Source of the DNA: Closterium sp. Naga37s-1
Lineage: Eukaryota > Streptophyta > Zygnematophyceae > Desmidiales > Closteriaceae
Reading direction: 5' to 3'
DNA: 64,000 nt
NCBI GenBank assembly: GCA_947471745.1
Contig: CANJKZ010000772.1
Coordinates: 992,001 to 1,056,000, forward strand
Numbering within the stretch: position 1 is the first letter of the stretch; every line of letters begins with the position of its first letter. A program made the translations under genes and the position numbers. The notes under the pieces were generated by a model. The model made no database searches. It was not told the origin of the DNA and saw nothing but the letters and a program-made list of their open reading frames with translations. Positions 10,901-23,163 of the stretch are shown here, piece by piece.

Positions 10901-13900
10901 CCCCACACGCCGCCGCCCCCACCCGCCCCGCCTGCCCCCAGCAAGAAACACGCGCTGGTGATCATAACCGCATCTTCCCGGCAGGTTCGCCAGGGGCGGA
11001 ACCGGCTGTACACTAGCTGCCGATCCAGCCGCCGCCCCTGCCACCCGCCTGCGGGCGGGCGGCGCTGCCGGGCGGCGAGGCGGCGGGTGATGCTGTAGGG
11101 AGCGTCGAGGGAGCGGAGAGGCTCGGGGCAGGTGTGGGGGTGGAGGAGGGAGAGCGGTGGGAGGGTGGTGATGGGGGCGGGGCACTGCCTGTGCTGCTGC
11201 TTCAGATATGACGTGACGATGCCGTCCAGGGTTGTGCTGAGCTCGCCTGGGGGAGGTAGAACTGAGGGAGGTGGTGCTGGTGCGGGTGGGGCCGGGGCGG
11301 TTGCTGCTGGTGCAGGGGCTGCTAGCGCCTGGCCCAAGCTGTCCTCTGCGGCACCTGAGGCCCCACCTGAGGCCCCGCCTGAGGTTCCACCTGAGGCTCC
11401 ACCTGAAACCCCACCTGAACACGGAACAGGCTCCTCTGATACAGCAGACCCTGCAGGTGTTTGCCCAGATGCAACAGCAGCCGCAGGAGAAGAACCACCA
11501 CCAGAGCCATCCCCACCGGTACCAACACCAGCACCAGGAGCAGCAGCAGCAGCATCAGCAGCATCACTGGTACCTGCCCCTGCCCCTGCCCCTGCCCCTG
11601 CTCCGGCAGAAGCTATTGCAGAGGCAGCACCACTTTGCAGCGGAAGGGAAGGACTAGGGGAGAGGAGAGGCGGGAGAAGCGTGGAGGCTCGTTTGGCAGG
11701 AGGAGAGACAAGAAGCGCTGCTGCAGACGCAGAAGCAGAAGCTTCCTTGTACCCTCGCTTCCTCCCAGATACACACCGTGCCATCTGCTCCCTCCCAGGC
11801 GTGCTCTCTCTCTCCCCGCTGCTGCTGCTGCCGCCACTGGTCAAGCCTGCACCAGTCAACTCCCCACCCCTTGCCCCTCCTCCCCCAGACTTCATTCCCT
11901 CTTTGCTCAATGCTGCATCTCCCGTCCCTCTCTGCTCCTCATCCTCCCTCTCCTCCCCCCTGCTCTCCCCTTTCCCTCTAACCCTCTCCGCAAGGGAACT
12001 ACCCAGTAAGATCCGCCTTCGTATCTGCCCTTCCTCCTCCCCTCCAACTCCACTCCCACTCGCCCCACTTGCATCCATTCCCACCGCTCTCTGCCGAATC
12101 ACACTCCTCTCTCCTCTCCCCTCGCCCTTCCTTCCAGCAGAAAAGAACCATCCTGCCTTGCCCTTTGGCCAGCTAAGTCCCCCAGCTGCCTCAGCAGCCA
12201 ATCCCGAACTGCCAGCTGGCGCTGCTGCTGACGTTGAAACTGGAGCAGCAGAGGCGGACGGAGGAAGAGGGGCAGGGAGAGCGTGGGGGGGGTGGCGATT
12301 GGGGGAAGTCTCAGAGGGAGCAAGAGAGGAGGAGGGGAGGGCAGCGGGAGAGGAGGAGGGAACGGGGGTGGCGACGAGGGGGGTGATGTTTGATTCTGCT
12401 AGCAGCTGGCTTGCTGACTGGTGTAGGCCTTCTGATACCAGATGGGCGTGTATCAGTTGAAGGAGCTCACTGTAAGGAGGATGGGACAGGGCGCGGGGGT
12501 GGGGAAAGAGATTAGAGGTTGGAAATTGAAGGCCTTCTGATACTAGATGCGTGTCTATTTGTTGAAGGAGCTCGCTGTAAGGGGGATGGGGAGGGATGGA
12601 GAGAGAGAGTGAAGTTTGAAAGATGAAGGCCTGCTGATACGTAGGAGACAGCAAGTGGGATATGAGACCTCCGCACAACTGACCTGCCAAATTCGTGGTT
12701 CATTGCAACCATCTTTGTTACTAGCATCTGAACCAGGGTTGACCAAGGTTGGCCCTATCTCACCTGGGCGGGTAGCTGATGGGGGTGGCAGCAGCAATGG
12801 CAGCTCGCTCCAGCCTCTTGAGTGTGGGCGCTGTTGCTTCCGTGGCTGCTGCTGTTGTCGCCTTGCCTGCACTTGTGGTGAGCTGAGGGGAGAAGCACAA
12901 AAGCAAAGACGTGGAGATGAAGTGAGGTGGGGGCACAAAGCACGAAAAGAGAAAACGCACCAGTTAGAATTCTCAAAAGGCTCCTGGGAGCGTTTTACCA
13001 CAAAGATACCAGTCACCAGAGCACACTGTTCATGGTACCATGTGTTCTCCAGATCACACTGTTGGGAAATTGAAAGCCATGAGTCGATGCAACGGGTGGT
13101 GAATTCACCGAAATGAGCTCAAGTGCTGACTGTTGGAACTCATGCAACCACCGGGCGTGCAGAGCCTGCAACCCCATGCCACTGGACCCGCGATGATGAT
13201 GCTGCTGACGATTCTGCTGCTGCTGATTCGGCTGCTGCTGATGATGGTGCCGGTGGTGGTGCTGCTGATGCTGCACTGACGCAGAAGGCAACCCAGCCGA
13301 CACGTCCCGCAGAAGATCCGAAAGCTGCCGCCCGAGCTGAAGCTTCGTCAAAATATGCGTCAGGGCGGGATCCCTAGCCAATCCCAGCAGCACCCGGCAT
13401 GCAAGAGCTCTAATGCAATCCGCGGAAGGGGGAGGGAGGGGAGGTTTGCAGTGCAGCAGCTGTAGGAGAACTCTAATGCCGTTGCTGGCTCTCAGAGCGT
13501 CTCTGGCTTGCTTGTATCCTTGCTCCATGCAAGCTGCTAGCCCTGTTGCGCCCAGGCCTAGCCCGAGGGGTTGCATCCTGCGGTCCTGAGGGGTTAAGGG
13601 CGGTGCTGTGGCGGCTGCAGGTGCTGCTGGTGCAGCAAGTGCTGCTGGTGTTGCCGGTGTCGCTGTCGCTGGTGTTGCGGGTGTTGTTCCTGCTGCTGGT
13701 GTTTGTTGTGCTGCTGCTGGGGTTCCACGTACAGGTGTAGAAAATGCGTCCAGCTGCTGCGGCTGCTGCACCTGCTGCTGTTGTTGCTGCTGCTGCTGCT
13801 GCTGTGGCCCTGTCTCAGTCCCTTCAGTGATGCGTGGCAGTGCACGGCTTGAACTCGGAGTAGCAATAGCAGCACCAGCACCAACACCAGTCGCACCACC

Positions 13901-16900
13901 AGCACCACCAGCAGCAGCAGCACTGGCAACACCAGCAGCACCACCAAGAGCACCAGCGGAATGCCCAGCACTCCGGCTATTCACCACAGAGCAGTACGTG
14001 GGGAACGGGCAGACGAGATTCACGACAACCAGCAGCGCGATCTGCATGACCTCGGGATCCGCCAGCAGAGCCCCGCTGGCAGCGTCGAGCAGCACGGGCA
14101 TGCCGCAGCGGTGGGAGGCCACGCGCGCTGAGAGCACGTGGCGGTGCGTGAAGGGCGCCAGGGTGAGCACGTGCAGGACCCCCAGGGTGTGCTCTGCTAG
14201 CTCGCCCGTGCTGCGCTCTCCTGGAGGGATCTGCAGAAGAAAGGTTTGAAATTCGGGCAAGAGAGGGGAGCACACGTGGAGGTGGGTGAAGGGCGCGAGG
14301 GTGAGCACGTGCAGGACGCCCAGGGCGTGCTCTGCTAGCTCCCCCGTGCTGCGCTCTCCTGGGGGAATCTGCAAGGGAAAGGATTAGGGTTTCGGATGTG
14401 GGGTTTGGGATGTTGAGAAAGGGGAGTGGCGATAAGCAGCTACAGCGAGAAAAAAAACGGGTTCGGGAAGAGAGGGGAGAGAGCCATATGCAAACCTAAG
14501 CCCTGAGCCCTGACTCCTACCCACATGCAAACCCCTGAACCCAGACCTGTGAGCCCACCTGACAGAGCTCCAGCAGCACGTCAACAGCGCCCTCCTCCAC
14601 GGGCCTCTCAGCGGCACCCCACCGCGAGCGCACAAACCTCTGAATCCTACACCCGCCCAAGCCTTAACCTTTCAGCCTACCCGTAAGCCCAAGCAAAACC
14701 CGGAACCCCAGACGTGTCCACCCACCTGGCAGAGCTCCAGCAGGACGTCCACTGCCCCTTCCTCCACGAGCCTCTCAGCAGCGTCCCGCTGCAAGCGCAC
14801 AAACACCCGAATCCCTGGCCTTAGCCTCTAACCCTGCACCCTGGTCGGACCCAGATTACCGCCTTTTGAGGCGACTTTTGAGGCGACTTTTGAGGCGACT
14901 TTTGAGGCGACTTTTGAGGCGAATTTTGAGGCGACTTTTGAGGCGACTTTTGAGGCGACTTTTGAGGCGACTTTTGAGGCGACTTTTGAGGCGCCTCAAA
15001 ACTGGTCGGACCCAGATTACCGCACCCACCTGGCAGAGCTCCAGCAGCACGTCTACAGCCCCCTCCTCCACAAGCCTCTCAGCAGCGCCCCACCGCAAGC
15101 GCAAAAACTTATGAACCCTATACCCGTCCCAGCCTTAACCGCCCAGAGCATTCCTAAACCCAAGCAAAGCCCTGAAACCCCGACAAACGAACCCACCTGG
15201 CAGAGCTCTAGCAGCACGTCTACAGCACCCTCCTCCACGAGCCTCTCAGCGGCGCCCCACCGCGAGCGCACAAACCCCTGAATCCTAGACCTGCCCTGGA
15301 GGCACTAGGTACATTGCAAAGCCCTGTACCCTGCTTGAACCCACCTGGCAGAGCTCCAGCAGAACATCGACTGCCCCTTCCTCCACGAGCCTCTCAGCAG
15401 CGCCCCACCGCGAGCGCACAAACGCGTGCGCCAGGCGCCGGTCCGACACCATCAGTGCCTCCATCAACCCTTCAACTGCCTGTGCACTCGAATCTACGGC
15501 TCTGGTGAGGCTCCGTGCGTGGTGCGACGGCTTGTGAGGCGCTTGGGTGCGGTGGCGGGAGGAGAGCGAGGAGGAGGGGGTAACAGTGGGGGCACCGGAC
15601 GGGACAACAGCGGGGGCAACAGAGGGGGAAACAGAGGGGGCAACAGAGGAGGAGGCACCGGAAGAAGGGTGGTGGAGGGATTCGAGATGCAGCACGAGGT
15701 GCACGCGCATGTACTGCCGAAGGGCGATGCACGTGTTGTGAGCCACCTGCCTGCCTGCTGGCGTCAACACCTCCCAAGTCATCGTGCCGCTGCCGGTGCC
15801 GCCAGTGCCGTTGCTGCTACCGCCCAGACCTGGTAGCGCTGTTGTAGTTGCTCCTGCTGCGGCTCCTGCTCCTCCGCCTCCTCCTCCTGCTGACCCAACT
15901 ACAGGATGTGAAGCTGCCTCTGTCCCTGCAGTAGCAGCAGTCCCAGCAGCGAAGTGCATTCCCCCACCCAGAGGAAACGGCAAACCCAAGCGCCCTCCAA
16001 CGAAATTACCACCCTCCTCTGACCATCCTACCCCTCCCCCTGGCCCTCCCCCTCCCCCTACCCTACCCCCTCTGCCCAATCCAATCTCCCCTGCTCCAAC
16101 CTCCCCCTCCACCAAAGCTCCTGCTCCCGCTCCCCCTCCCGCTCCTCCCCCTCTTCCCGCCCCCACTCCCCCTGCCCCTGCCCCCGGCCCCAGAGCCCCT
16201 CCCCCACCGCCCCCGGACCTTAACTGAGCAGCATTCCTCAGCAGAGCTATGAGGGCGGGGAGGCCCCCCTGGGCGTCGAATTCGTGGAGCAGGCGGGGGA
16301 AGGCGAGGGAGGCGGCAAAGAAGAGCGCCGTGTTGCGCCGCGCGTGGTCCAGCGGGCAGAGGAGCAGGTGGAGCGATGCGGAGATGAGAGATCGGATGAC
16401 TGGCTGGGGGAGAGATGCAACACGCTCCATCACACTCTGGGGGGAGGAAGGGGGGAAAGAACAAGGGGAAGAAGGGAAACACGGGGCAGAGCAGCATTCC
16501 TGAGCAGAGCAATGAGGGCGGGGAGGCCCCCCTGGGCGTCGAAATCTAGGAGCAGGCGGGGGAAGGCGAGGGAGGCGGCAAAGAAGAGCGCCGTGTTGCG
16601 CCGCGCGTGGTCGAGTGGACAGAGGAGAAGGTGGAGAGATGCTGAGATGAGGGATCGAATGACTGGCTGGGGGAGGGACGCCACTCGCTCCATCACACTC
16701 TGTTGTGAGGGGGGGAGGGAAGGGAAAAGGGGAAGGGGAAGTGGGGGAAGAGGGGGACGGATGAGGACGGGGATGTTGATGACGGGGAGCACGGAGATCA
16801 GCGAGCGGATGACGGGCTCGGGGAGGGATGCCACACGCTCCATGACACTCTGGAGGCGAGGAGGCTTCCCTGGAAGATTACCCGAGTCGAGTCTAGGGCG

Positions 16901-17597
16901 AAGAAGGCATGTGATAAGTCGATTTTTGAGTCGACTCAAAAATACACTCTGGAGGCGAGGAGGCTTCCCTGGAAGATTACCTGAATGGAGTCTAGGGCGA
17001 AGGAGGAACAGCGAGGCCCGGGAGGGTGTGGGGGACGCGGGGCAGCGAGAGGAAAGAGAGAGGTGATCAAGAAGAAGGAACGGGAGTGCCAGGCGGTTAC
17101 CTGAATGGAGGCTAGGGCGAAAAACGCGACAGCAAGGCCAGGGAGGGTGTGGGGCACGCGGGGGAGGGAGAGCAGCAGCTGCACGCCCCCTCGGTCCACA
17201 AAGAGTGTGGCGAACTTGCGGTGTGCTGTGAGCGCACACACCAGCTTGAACACGTCTTTTGAGACGTCTCAAAAGAGCGCACACAGCAGCTTCAACACAT
17301 CCGCCAGCAGCAGCACACTCATCAAGAGAAAGGAAAGGGAAGGGAGTGATGTTCAAGGGAAGGAAAAGGAGTGCCAGGTGGTTACCTGAATGGAGGCTAG
17401 GGCGAAAAACGCGACAGCAAGGCCGGGGAGGGTGTGGGGCACGCGGGGGAGGGAGAGCAGCAGCTGCACGCCCCCTCGGTCCACAAAGAGTGTGGCGAAC
17501 TTGCGGTGTGCTGTGAGCGCACACACCAGCTTCAACACGTCCGCTAGCAGCAGCACACTCATCGGCCCACTGGCTGCTGCTGCTGCTGCTGCTGCTC

Positions 17598-17638
<41 letters not shown>

Positions 17639-19503
17639 CCTGCCGCTGCTGCTGCACCTGCTGTGGAATCCCCTGCGCCAGGGGCAGTGGCAGCAGAAGC
17701 ACCGCCACCTGCACTGGCCACACCAGGAGCAGCAACAGCAGCAACAGACCCCTCGGCCCCTGGAGGTCCCGGCGTGGCGCACCTGAGCAGAGCAAGGCAA
17801 ACATCAACGCCCTTCTCATGCAGCACGGGACCAAGCACCTCCATGTACTCGCCCAGTGCGGCCAGCGTCTGCACCGCATACCACTCCCTCAGCTGCGCCA
17901 GCTGCGGACGAGTCAGCTGCCAGGCAGGGCGAGTAGGCACTGCTGGAATGGAGGAGGGAGCGGTAGGAGGGGTGGGGGCGGTGTGGGATGGGGGCAGTGG
18001 AGAGGTGGGGTCCTGTGATGGTGCTGGGGTGGAGGGCTGTGGGGTCTGCTCTGCTGCACTGGCTGCTCTACCTGATTCTTCTCCTGATGCTGCGTCTGCT
18101 GCTGCACCTGCAGCACCTGCAGCTGGTGGGATAGAGGCACCTGGAGCATCTGGAGCCGAGCCCTTGCTCCCACTCCCTGCCCCAATCCCTGCCCCACTCA
18201 CTGCCTGCGCGGCCTGTCTCACAGCATCAGCAGCGCTCCTAGCAGCAGCAGCAACAGCCTCGTCGCCTCCTCCCCCCTCCAACACATCAGCAGCTGCTTG
18301 CTTAACCGACTCTGCTGCTGCCTCCACTGCAGCTGCCACCACATCAGCTGGAGCATTAGCCGCCTCTGCTTCCCTTCTCGCCGCCTCCCATGCCGCTGCA
18401 ACCGCTTCAGTGATATCCACAGCCCCAACGTTAACTGCTCTTGGAGGTGGGAGTAAATTCTCAAGGCCAGAACCCTTAACCCCTGAGCCCCCAGGAACCC
18501 CTGAACCCCCAGAACCCCCAGCCCCCGAACCCCCAAACCCTGACCCCTCAATCTCGGACCCAGCAGTTCCAGTGGCGGAAGCATGCTTGCCCTTCCCTGC
18601 GCCCTGCTCTGCTTTGCTCCCTTTCAGCCCAGCTTTCCTACCACCTCCTCCCCCTCTACTCCTGCTTCCCAGCTCCTCTCTGCCCCCTTCCGCCACCATT
18701 CCTCCCCCTCCTAAGTCTTTCAGCTTCCCCAACGGGGAGAGCGGGTTGGATGCAGCCTTTGCAGGGGTAGTCATCACAACATCCCCCTGTGCTGCAACGT
18801 TTCCGCTTCCCATCCCCTCACCTACAGCCTCCGTCTTCCCATTCTCCTCTGCTGCTGCTGCTGCTCTCGCCTCCCCTGCTAATCCAGCAATTTGAGCTGC
18901 AGCCGCAGCAGCAGCAGCGGTGGTAGCAGCGGCGCTACTCTCCCCCCTGCTACTCACACTACGCAGCTTGCTCCCTCTGCTCCCTGGCGTTCCCACAACC
19001 CCCGTCCCAGTTCCTCCTCCTCCTCCCCCTCCTCCTACTCCACCTGCTCCTGCTCCTCCTGCTCCTCCTGCTCCACCTGCCCCCCCTGCTGCCCCCCCCT
19101 CGCCTCGTGCTCCCCCTGCAGCGGGAGCAGCAGCGCGCCCCAGCACTCGCTTGCGCAGCAGGCGGGCGAGGTGGGGCACGAGGCCTGTGCGCACCACCTG
19201 CTCCACCGCCGCCTCGTTGCTGGGATGGAGTTTGCGGGGAAGAAAGGGGTTACTACAGATGTACGGATTTGGGGATGCGGGGGTTGGAGAGAGTAGGGAG
19301 GTAGAAACCCAGGGGTTGAAAGGGGCGAAGTGTGGCACAGGACCTTTCAAATGACGAACAAGCGTGGTACTTACGAGCTGAGTGCAACAGCAACGAGTCC
19401 AGTCGAGAACGTTCTCAGCATGTCCGTCGCCAGAACAGCCGATGCTCTCGCCCTCGCACCCACACCACCACCACCACCACCACCCACGCCAGCAACCCCA
19501 CCC

Positions 19504-19536
<33 letters not shown>

Positions 19537-20950
19537 CCGCCAGCCCCGGTTCCTCCTGCCCCGCTACGATCCCCCCCCTGTCCCTCCTCCCCCGCGTCCT
19601 CCTCCTCTTCCTCCTCCTCCTCCTCCTCCTGCGTGCCCCCGGCGCCACCAGCAGTGCCAGCAGAAGCGGCAGCGGCGGCGGTTGTGGCGGTGGCAAGGGC
19701 AGGGGGTGGGGAGGAGCGAGTGGAAAGGGCGGCCCACGCAATGACTCGTTCGAGAATACCCTCCTCGAACACTCCACGGTACTGTGTGGTGTGGTGTGAA
19801 CCGAGTGAGGGGGGAGAGGAACAAGTGAGGGAAAAGCTTGAGTAAGCGTAAGATAGTCAAAAGCTAGCAATAGCTCGCTCGAGAATGCAGTCCCTGAACA
19901 CTCCACGGTACTGTCATATGTGGAGAGACGCGTGTAAGAACACGTGGAAAAACACACATGAGGCACAAAGAGAAACATATGCTTCATGGGGAGATGCACA
20001 GAAGAAGCGGGGGGGTTGCGGGGGAAGGTGTCGGGGTTAGAGTGGGTGGAAATTGGAAGCCGGGAGGTTGGGGGGACATGCGGGTTTGACACTCTCGGAC
20101 TCACGGCGCGGGTTTACCCCCCGGGGACTCACCACGAAGCTCATCGCGCAGGCGAGCAGCAGGCGAGCGCCCGCTGCGCGCTCCTCCTGCGACCTCCACG
20201 ACTGGAGCAGCAGCTTCGACGTCAGCAGCTCGTACAAGTCGTCGTCCTCCTGGCGGAAACAGGGGAAGGTTGAGGGATGTTGGGGGGGTGTGGGGTGCTT
20301 GTTAGCACATTGCGAATCCAAATGCTTACATAAAGGTACACAGGTGACAAATGACAGTCGATTTGCCAGTGAATGAATGGAAACTGAGTAGAATGGATTC
20401 GATGAAAAGGTACGACGCGTGTCAAGGGACGATCGACGTACGCGCAATGAGTTGACGATTCGTCCGATAGTGTACGAGGCTCGAAGATTAGACGAGGAAA
20501 AACCCGCTTGCTGCTGGTACCTGAGGAATACACAAGTGCCAGGGAATAGGGAAGGAAATTTAAAAGAAAAATCAAAATATTTTCGCGGGATTCAAATTCA
20601 GAAGACAAAAGCAGGGGAAGGATTCTGAAAAACGAAAGCCAGCAAATCATAGTTGATATGCGATAGGGAAATGAGGAACGGGAAACTGAATAGAACAAAT
20701 AAAATGAAAAAAAAAAAAAAAAAAAAAAAACAGAACTAAACTGGAATGAACGGAGAGAAAAAGAGTGGGCAGAATCTCACCACTGCTCCTCATCCTCGAT
20801 GATCGCAGCGAGCTGGTGCAACAGACTCGTCTCGGGATGGTTCCCGCCAGCCACGATCTGCAGCACCAACTCGCGCACTCTGCTCAGCACGACATCCGGA
20901 GGCTCTCGCGACGCCGCTGCGAGCGACGGAAACAAAGCTGCGCTCGCCAT
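7920..20950 (-). CDS. DCAF1: DCAF1 (VprBP-type) substrate receptor of CUL4-DDB1 ubiquitin ligase
   Basis: Ten exons read in one frame, about 2787 aa: 20950-20781, 20520-20442, 20249-20133, 19781-19375, 19219-17386, 16436-15345, 14230-13109, 12882-12764, 12469-9856 and 8729-7920. Order of parts: N-terminal helical region (YTIGRIVNSLR, DLYELLTSKLL); armadillo-like region (DCIRALACRVLLGLARDPAL, ILTKLQLGRQLSDLLRD); LisH motif (SELLQLIHAHLVSEGL); and a WD40 part with HRQCPAPITTLPPLSLLHPH, LLWKGFLWDPR and INSEVWDLRTRKLLRSVPSL. The two WDxR motifs match those used to bind DDB1. The C-terminus is strongly acidic (Glu/Asp runs), as in plant and animal DCAF1. It is roughly 900 residues longer than typical plant DCAF1 because of Ala/Gly/Gln/Pro-rich insertions. 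It probably acts in the nucleus. Introns are packed with partial exon copies, listed separately. Confidence 0.95.
8774..9002 (-). repeat. Decayed copy of the 5' part of the last DCAF1 exon
   Basis: This is a second copy, about 230 bp long, of the start of the last exon (true exon from 8729). It includes the acceptor CCAG|GT and the residues VWDLQTRKLLRSVPSLDQTS. It carries a 2-nt insertion relative to the true exon near HALFSAFK, which breaks the frame. The exon 9 to exon 10 join is in phase only when this copy is skipped. Confidence 0.8.
9145..9845 (-). repeat. Four extra copies of the 3' end of DCAF1 exon 9
   Basis: Copies lie at roughly 9153-9240, 9283-9410, 9471-9595 and 9680-9800, downstream of the true exon end at 9856. 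Each carries part of the coding stretch for LLWKGFLWDPR...FSDYGGGGFHPSGNE and ends at the same donor context GAG|GTGAG. Lengths and spacers differ. All four are skipped in the in-phase gene model. Confidence 0.85.
12471..12660 (-). repeat. Partial copies of the LisH exon 5' border
   Basis: Two truncated copies of the DCAF1 LisH exon start lie upstream of the true acceptor (exon from 12469). One reads SELLQQIDTHLVSEGL (about 12575-12525) and a shorter one lies near 12625-12650. Each follows a pyrimidine tract and a CAG acceptor. Confidence 0.65.
14270..15285 (-). repeat. Exon-border copies in the DCAF1 intron between exons 6 and 7
   Basis: This intron holds one extra copy of the exon 7 start (IPPGERSTGELAEHALGVLHV, about 14275-14372). 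It also holds four extra copies of the exon 6 end (GAAERLVEEGAVDVLLELCQ), at about 14555-14645, 14725-14812, 15025-15112 and 15190-15280. Each exon 6 copy keeps the donor context CTG(C/T)CAG|GTGGGT. The true exons end at 15345 and start at 14230. Confidence 0.85.
14863..15001. repeat. 12-bp tandem array ending in a perfect palindrome
   Basis: About eleven copies of the 12-bp unit TTTTGAGGCGAC (one variant GAAT) end at 14984-15001 in the 18-bp perfect palindrome TTTTGAGGCGCCTCAAAA. The array is bounded on both sides by copies of CTGGTCGGACCCAGATTACC (before 14863 and after 15000), so it sits exactly at a duplication junction in a DCAF1 intron. Confidence 0.9.
16922..16943. repeat. 22-bp perfect palindrome between duplicated exon pieces
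   Basis: The core TTTTGAGTCGACTCAAAA is extended by AT on the left and AT on the right to give a 22-bp perfect palindrome. On its right lies an exon 6 border copy (ACTCTGGAGGCGAGGAGG), and the same sequence occurs again to its left near 16850. Confidence 0.9.
17255..17276. repeat. 22-bp perfect palindrome between duplicated exon pieces
   Basis: The core TTTTGAGACGTCTCAAAA is extended by TC on the left and GA on the right. It separates two copies of the coding stretch for the complement of GCGCACACACCAGCTT, one ending at 17254 and the next starting at 17277. It has the same arms as the palindromes at 14984 and 16922 with a different central tetranucleotide (ACGT). Confidence 0.9.
19861..19915 (-). 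repeat. Truncated copy of the DCAF1 exon 4 start
   Basis: This reads YRGVFRDCILERAIA and then runs into a stop. The true exon (from 19781) reads YRGVFEEGILERVIAWAA. The surplus copy is closer to the plant DCAF1 consensus (RDCILERAIAW, from memory of the family), so the used copy has diverged or the roles were exchanged. Confidence 0.7.
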
Positions 20951-23163
20951 GGCTGGTAGTTGATATATTCCGTGCTGACTGATAGGTTCAATTTGGACGA
21001 ATAGATTCTAAGGTGATTGACAGCTTCAGCCCTGATGGATATATTTAATCGTTCTTGGGTGGTTCTAAGTCTGAAAATGCGACTGCAAACTGCCTTCGGC
21101 TGAGGATTTAGAAACAGAGTTCAAATGGAAAGCATCAAGTGGAACGTATCGAAGTGAAGCGAATGCGCTGCTGTTTCTTACTGGTACCGACGGAATGGAA
21201 ATTCGCCATGCATTCAAGCGGCAAAATAACTGATGGAACTAATGATTGACGACGAACCCGGACCGGCACGACCAGTCGGTCAGAACCTCACTCCTGGCCA
21301 TAAACCTCCTAACTGAAACTAAGCATAAAATTGGGAACCTAAAACTCGGGTGAAATAGTATCTACAGCTGATGTATCCATTCCTGCAACTCTTCCAGATT
21401 CTGGATTCTGGAACTCGGATGGCGGAAAGGCCTCCCCGCACCCCGTCCCCATATTCCCCTCCCCGCTACTCCAGCAGTGAGGCGAAACCTTGAAACGTTC
21501 GCGCAGATCCCCGTCCGTCGGAAAATGGCAGGAGGGGGAAGGAAAGAATTGGGGGGGAGTTGAAGGGTGTGGCGGAGGGAACTGCCTGAGGCTGGTATGC
21601 GGAGGACGCAGAAATGGTTTTGAGCTCCGCTCGGATGCTGCTTGTGGTACAGTATTGCGCTTGTGAGTTAGGGTGTCATGTACAGTGTTGCCGCTGGACC
21701 AATCAGGAATTATGTAACGCAATTGCACATCACAACGAAGTGAACTTTTCTAAACCATCACAAATAGCTATGGCTAATGCACATGTTCAGGTGTGGGGCA
21801 GAAGAACCAAGGCCCGTGAAACTGACAAGGCTCTGCTCAGAGGCAAGGCTAACCTGACAGCTGAATCACCCAGCCATAGTTTGTCTTTGGCTGAGAAAAC
21901 CCTCTCTTGTCTCATCAGACTTTCCACTCATCTACTCCATCTCAATCCCTTGCACATTTCCACACCATCCCTTCACATGGTAAGCACTGCCACTGCCACT
22001 ACACATTCCTTTTGAGCTTGCAACGTCCCATATTACATAGTAGATGCACACGAAGCATGGCCTGAACTTCTAACATGCATCCGCCAACAAAAGGGGTGCA
22101 CACTGAGGGGAGGTATGTTGCATCAATCAACAGACGGCGGATGCACAAGGTCACAGTGCGGAGCGCAAGGAGAATATGGAGTGAATGGAAAACAAGCTGA
22201 GTGAGCAGCAAGCAGGGCCAAACAAGTGGGATGGAGGCACAGAGAAAATGGGAACGTGACGGGAGGAAGAGGAGAAACGGGAGGGAGGGAGAAAGGGAGG
22301 GAGGGAGAAAGGGGGGGAGGGAGAAAAGGGGGGAGGGAGGGGGAGAGGAGCGGAGGGAGGGAGGGAGGGAGGGAGGGAGGGAGGGAGGGAGGGAGGGAGG
22401 GAGGGAGGGAGGGAGGGAGGGAGGGAGGGAGGGAGGGAGGGAGGGAGGGAGGGAGGGAAGGAGGGAGGGAGGGAGGGCTGGGGGAAGGAGAGAGGAAGGG
22501 AAGGAAGGAAAAGATGGCAGCGGGAAGAGAAGGAGTGGGCGGGAGGGAGTGCGGCAGGGGATGGGGAAGAGAGACGAGCGAGAAGGGGAAATGGGGGAAA
22601 TGCGAGGTGAAGGATGGTTGCGGGAAGGGAAGAGAAGTCGAAGGATGAAACTGACAAGCAAAGGCTTCAATGCAGCGCAACGGAAAACCTCGCGTAAGGC
22701 TGGGAAATGGCTCGAATGGTAGAAACTCCCTTCAGGGATAACAAGCTAAAGGCTATTAATGTGTCAAACCTCAGGAGAACACGCCTGGGAGATTTGAATG
22801 CTCTTGATCGGGATGACAGCATAATGACTCGACAGTGGTGGTAGTAGCGAAGCGACGTAGTTAAGGGAAGCCGAGAGTACAATATAATTCCACGACGCAT
22901 ACACGGCAGGAAGAATCAACAATGGGAAGAAAGACAGGCAACAGCCGCACCCAGCTACAACGCGTCTTAAACCCTGCTCCTGGCGTGGCTAAGAAGAATC
23001 GGACACGGCCTTAACCTCCTCGTACTCAGTAAAAAAGAGTGGGAGAATCATCAGCCTCGGAACATTGTCCTCAGATTCACCAATCCCAGGGTTATGAGTC
23101 GACTCGTAAGCCAGGCTAGCTGACCCAGACTAGGATCTATCGAAGCGCCAAAGAAGAATGTGT
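20951..23163. other. Intergenic region upstream of DCAF1
   Basis: Non-coding as far as I can see. It should include the DCAF1 promoter (start 20950, minus) and the 3' flank of the PSRP6 gene. It holds the GGGA array listed separately. Confidence 0.5.
22270..22500. repeat. (GGGA)n simple-sequence array
   Basis: A purine-only + strand tract made mainly of GGGA/GAGG units, uninterrupted from about 22345 to 22458 and degenerate on both sides. It keeps four frames open (REGG or PSLP repeats), which explains long but meaningless open frames here. It is a candidate for triplex or G-rich secondary structure. Confidence 0.95.

Larger units (their letters stand above)
16440..17350 (-). repeat. Exon-border copies in the DCAF1 intron between exons 5 and 6
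   Basis: Near exon 6 (true start 16436), extra copies of its beginning (SVMERVASLPQPVIRSLIS) lie at about 16490-16700 and 16780-16855, with short pieces near 16945. Near exon 5 (true end 17386), extra copies of its end (LPGLAVAFFALASIQ then GT) lie at about 17096-17256, 16976-17041 and 16875-16907. The 17096-17256 copy is nearly identical to the true exon end over about 160 bp. Confidence 0.85.

Noticed and set aside
9607-12690. A single continuous 1027-residue frame for the DCAF1 LisH-WD40 region
   Set aside because: It runs through introns and duplicated borders at both ends; the spliced model 12469-9856 joined to 12882-12764 and 8729-7920 is in phase and matches the family.
22123-22722. 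Long open frames on both strands over the GGGA array
   Set aside because: They are translations of a simple repeat (REGG, PSLP) and not genes.
23098-23107. GAGTCGACTC as a fifth member of the palindrome family
   Set aside because: It lacks the T-rich and A-rich outer arms and no duplicated sequence flanks it; a 10-bp match can occur by chance.
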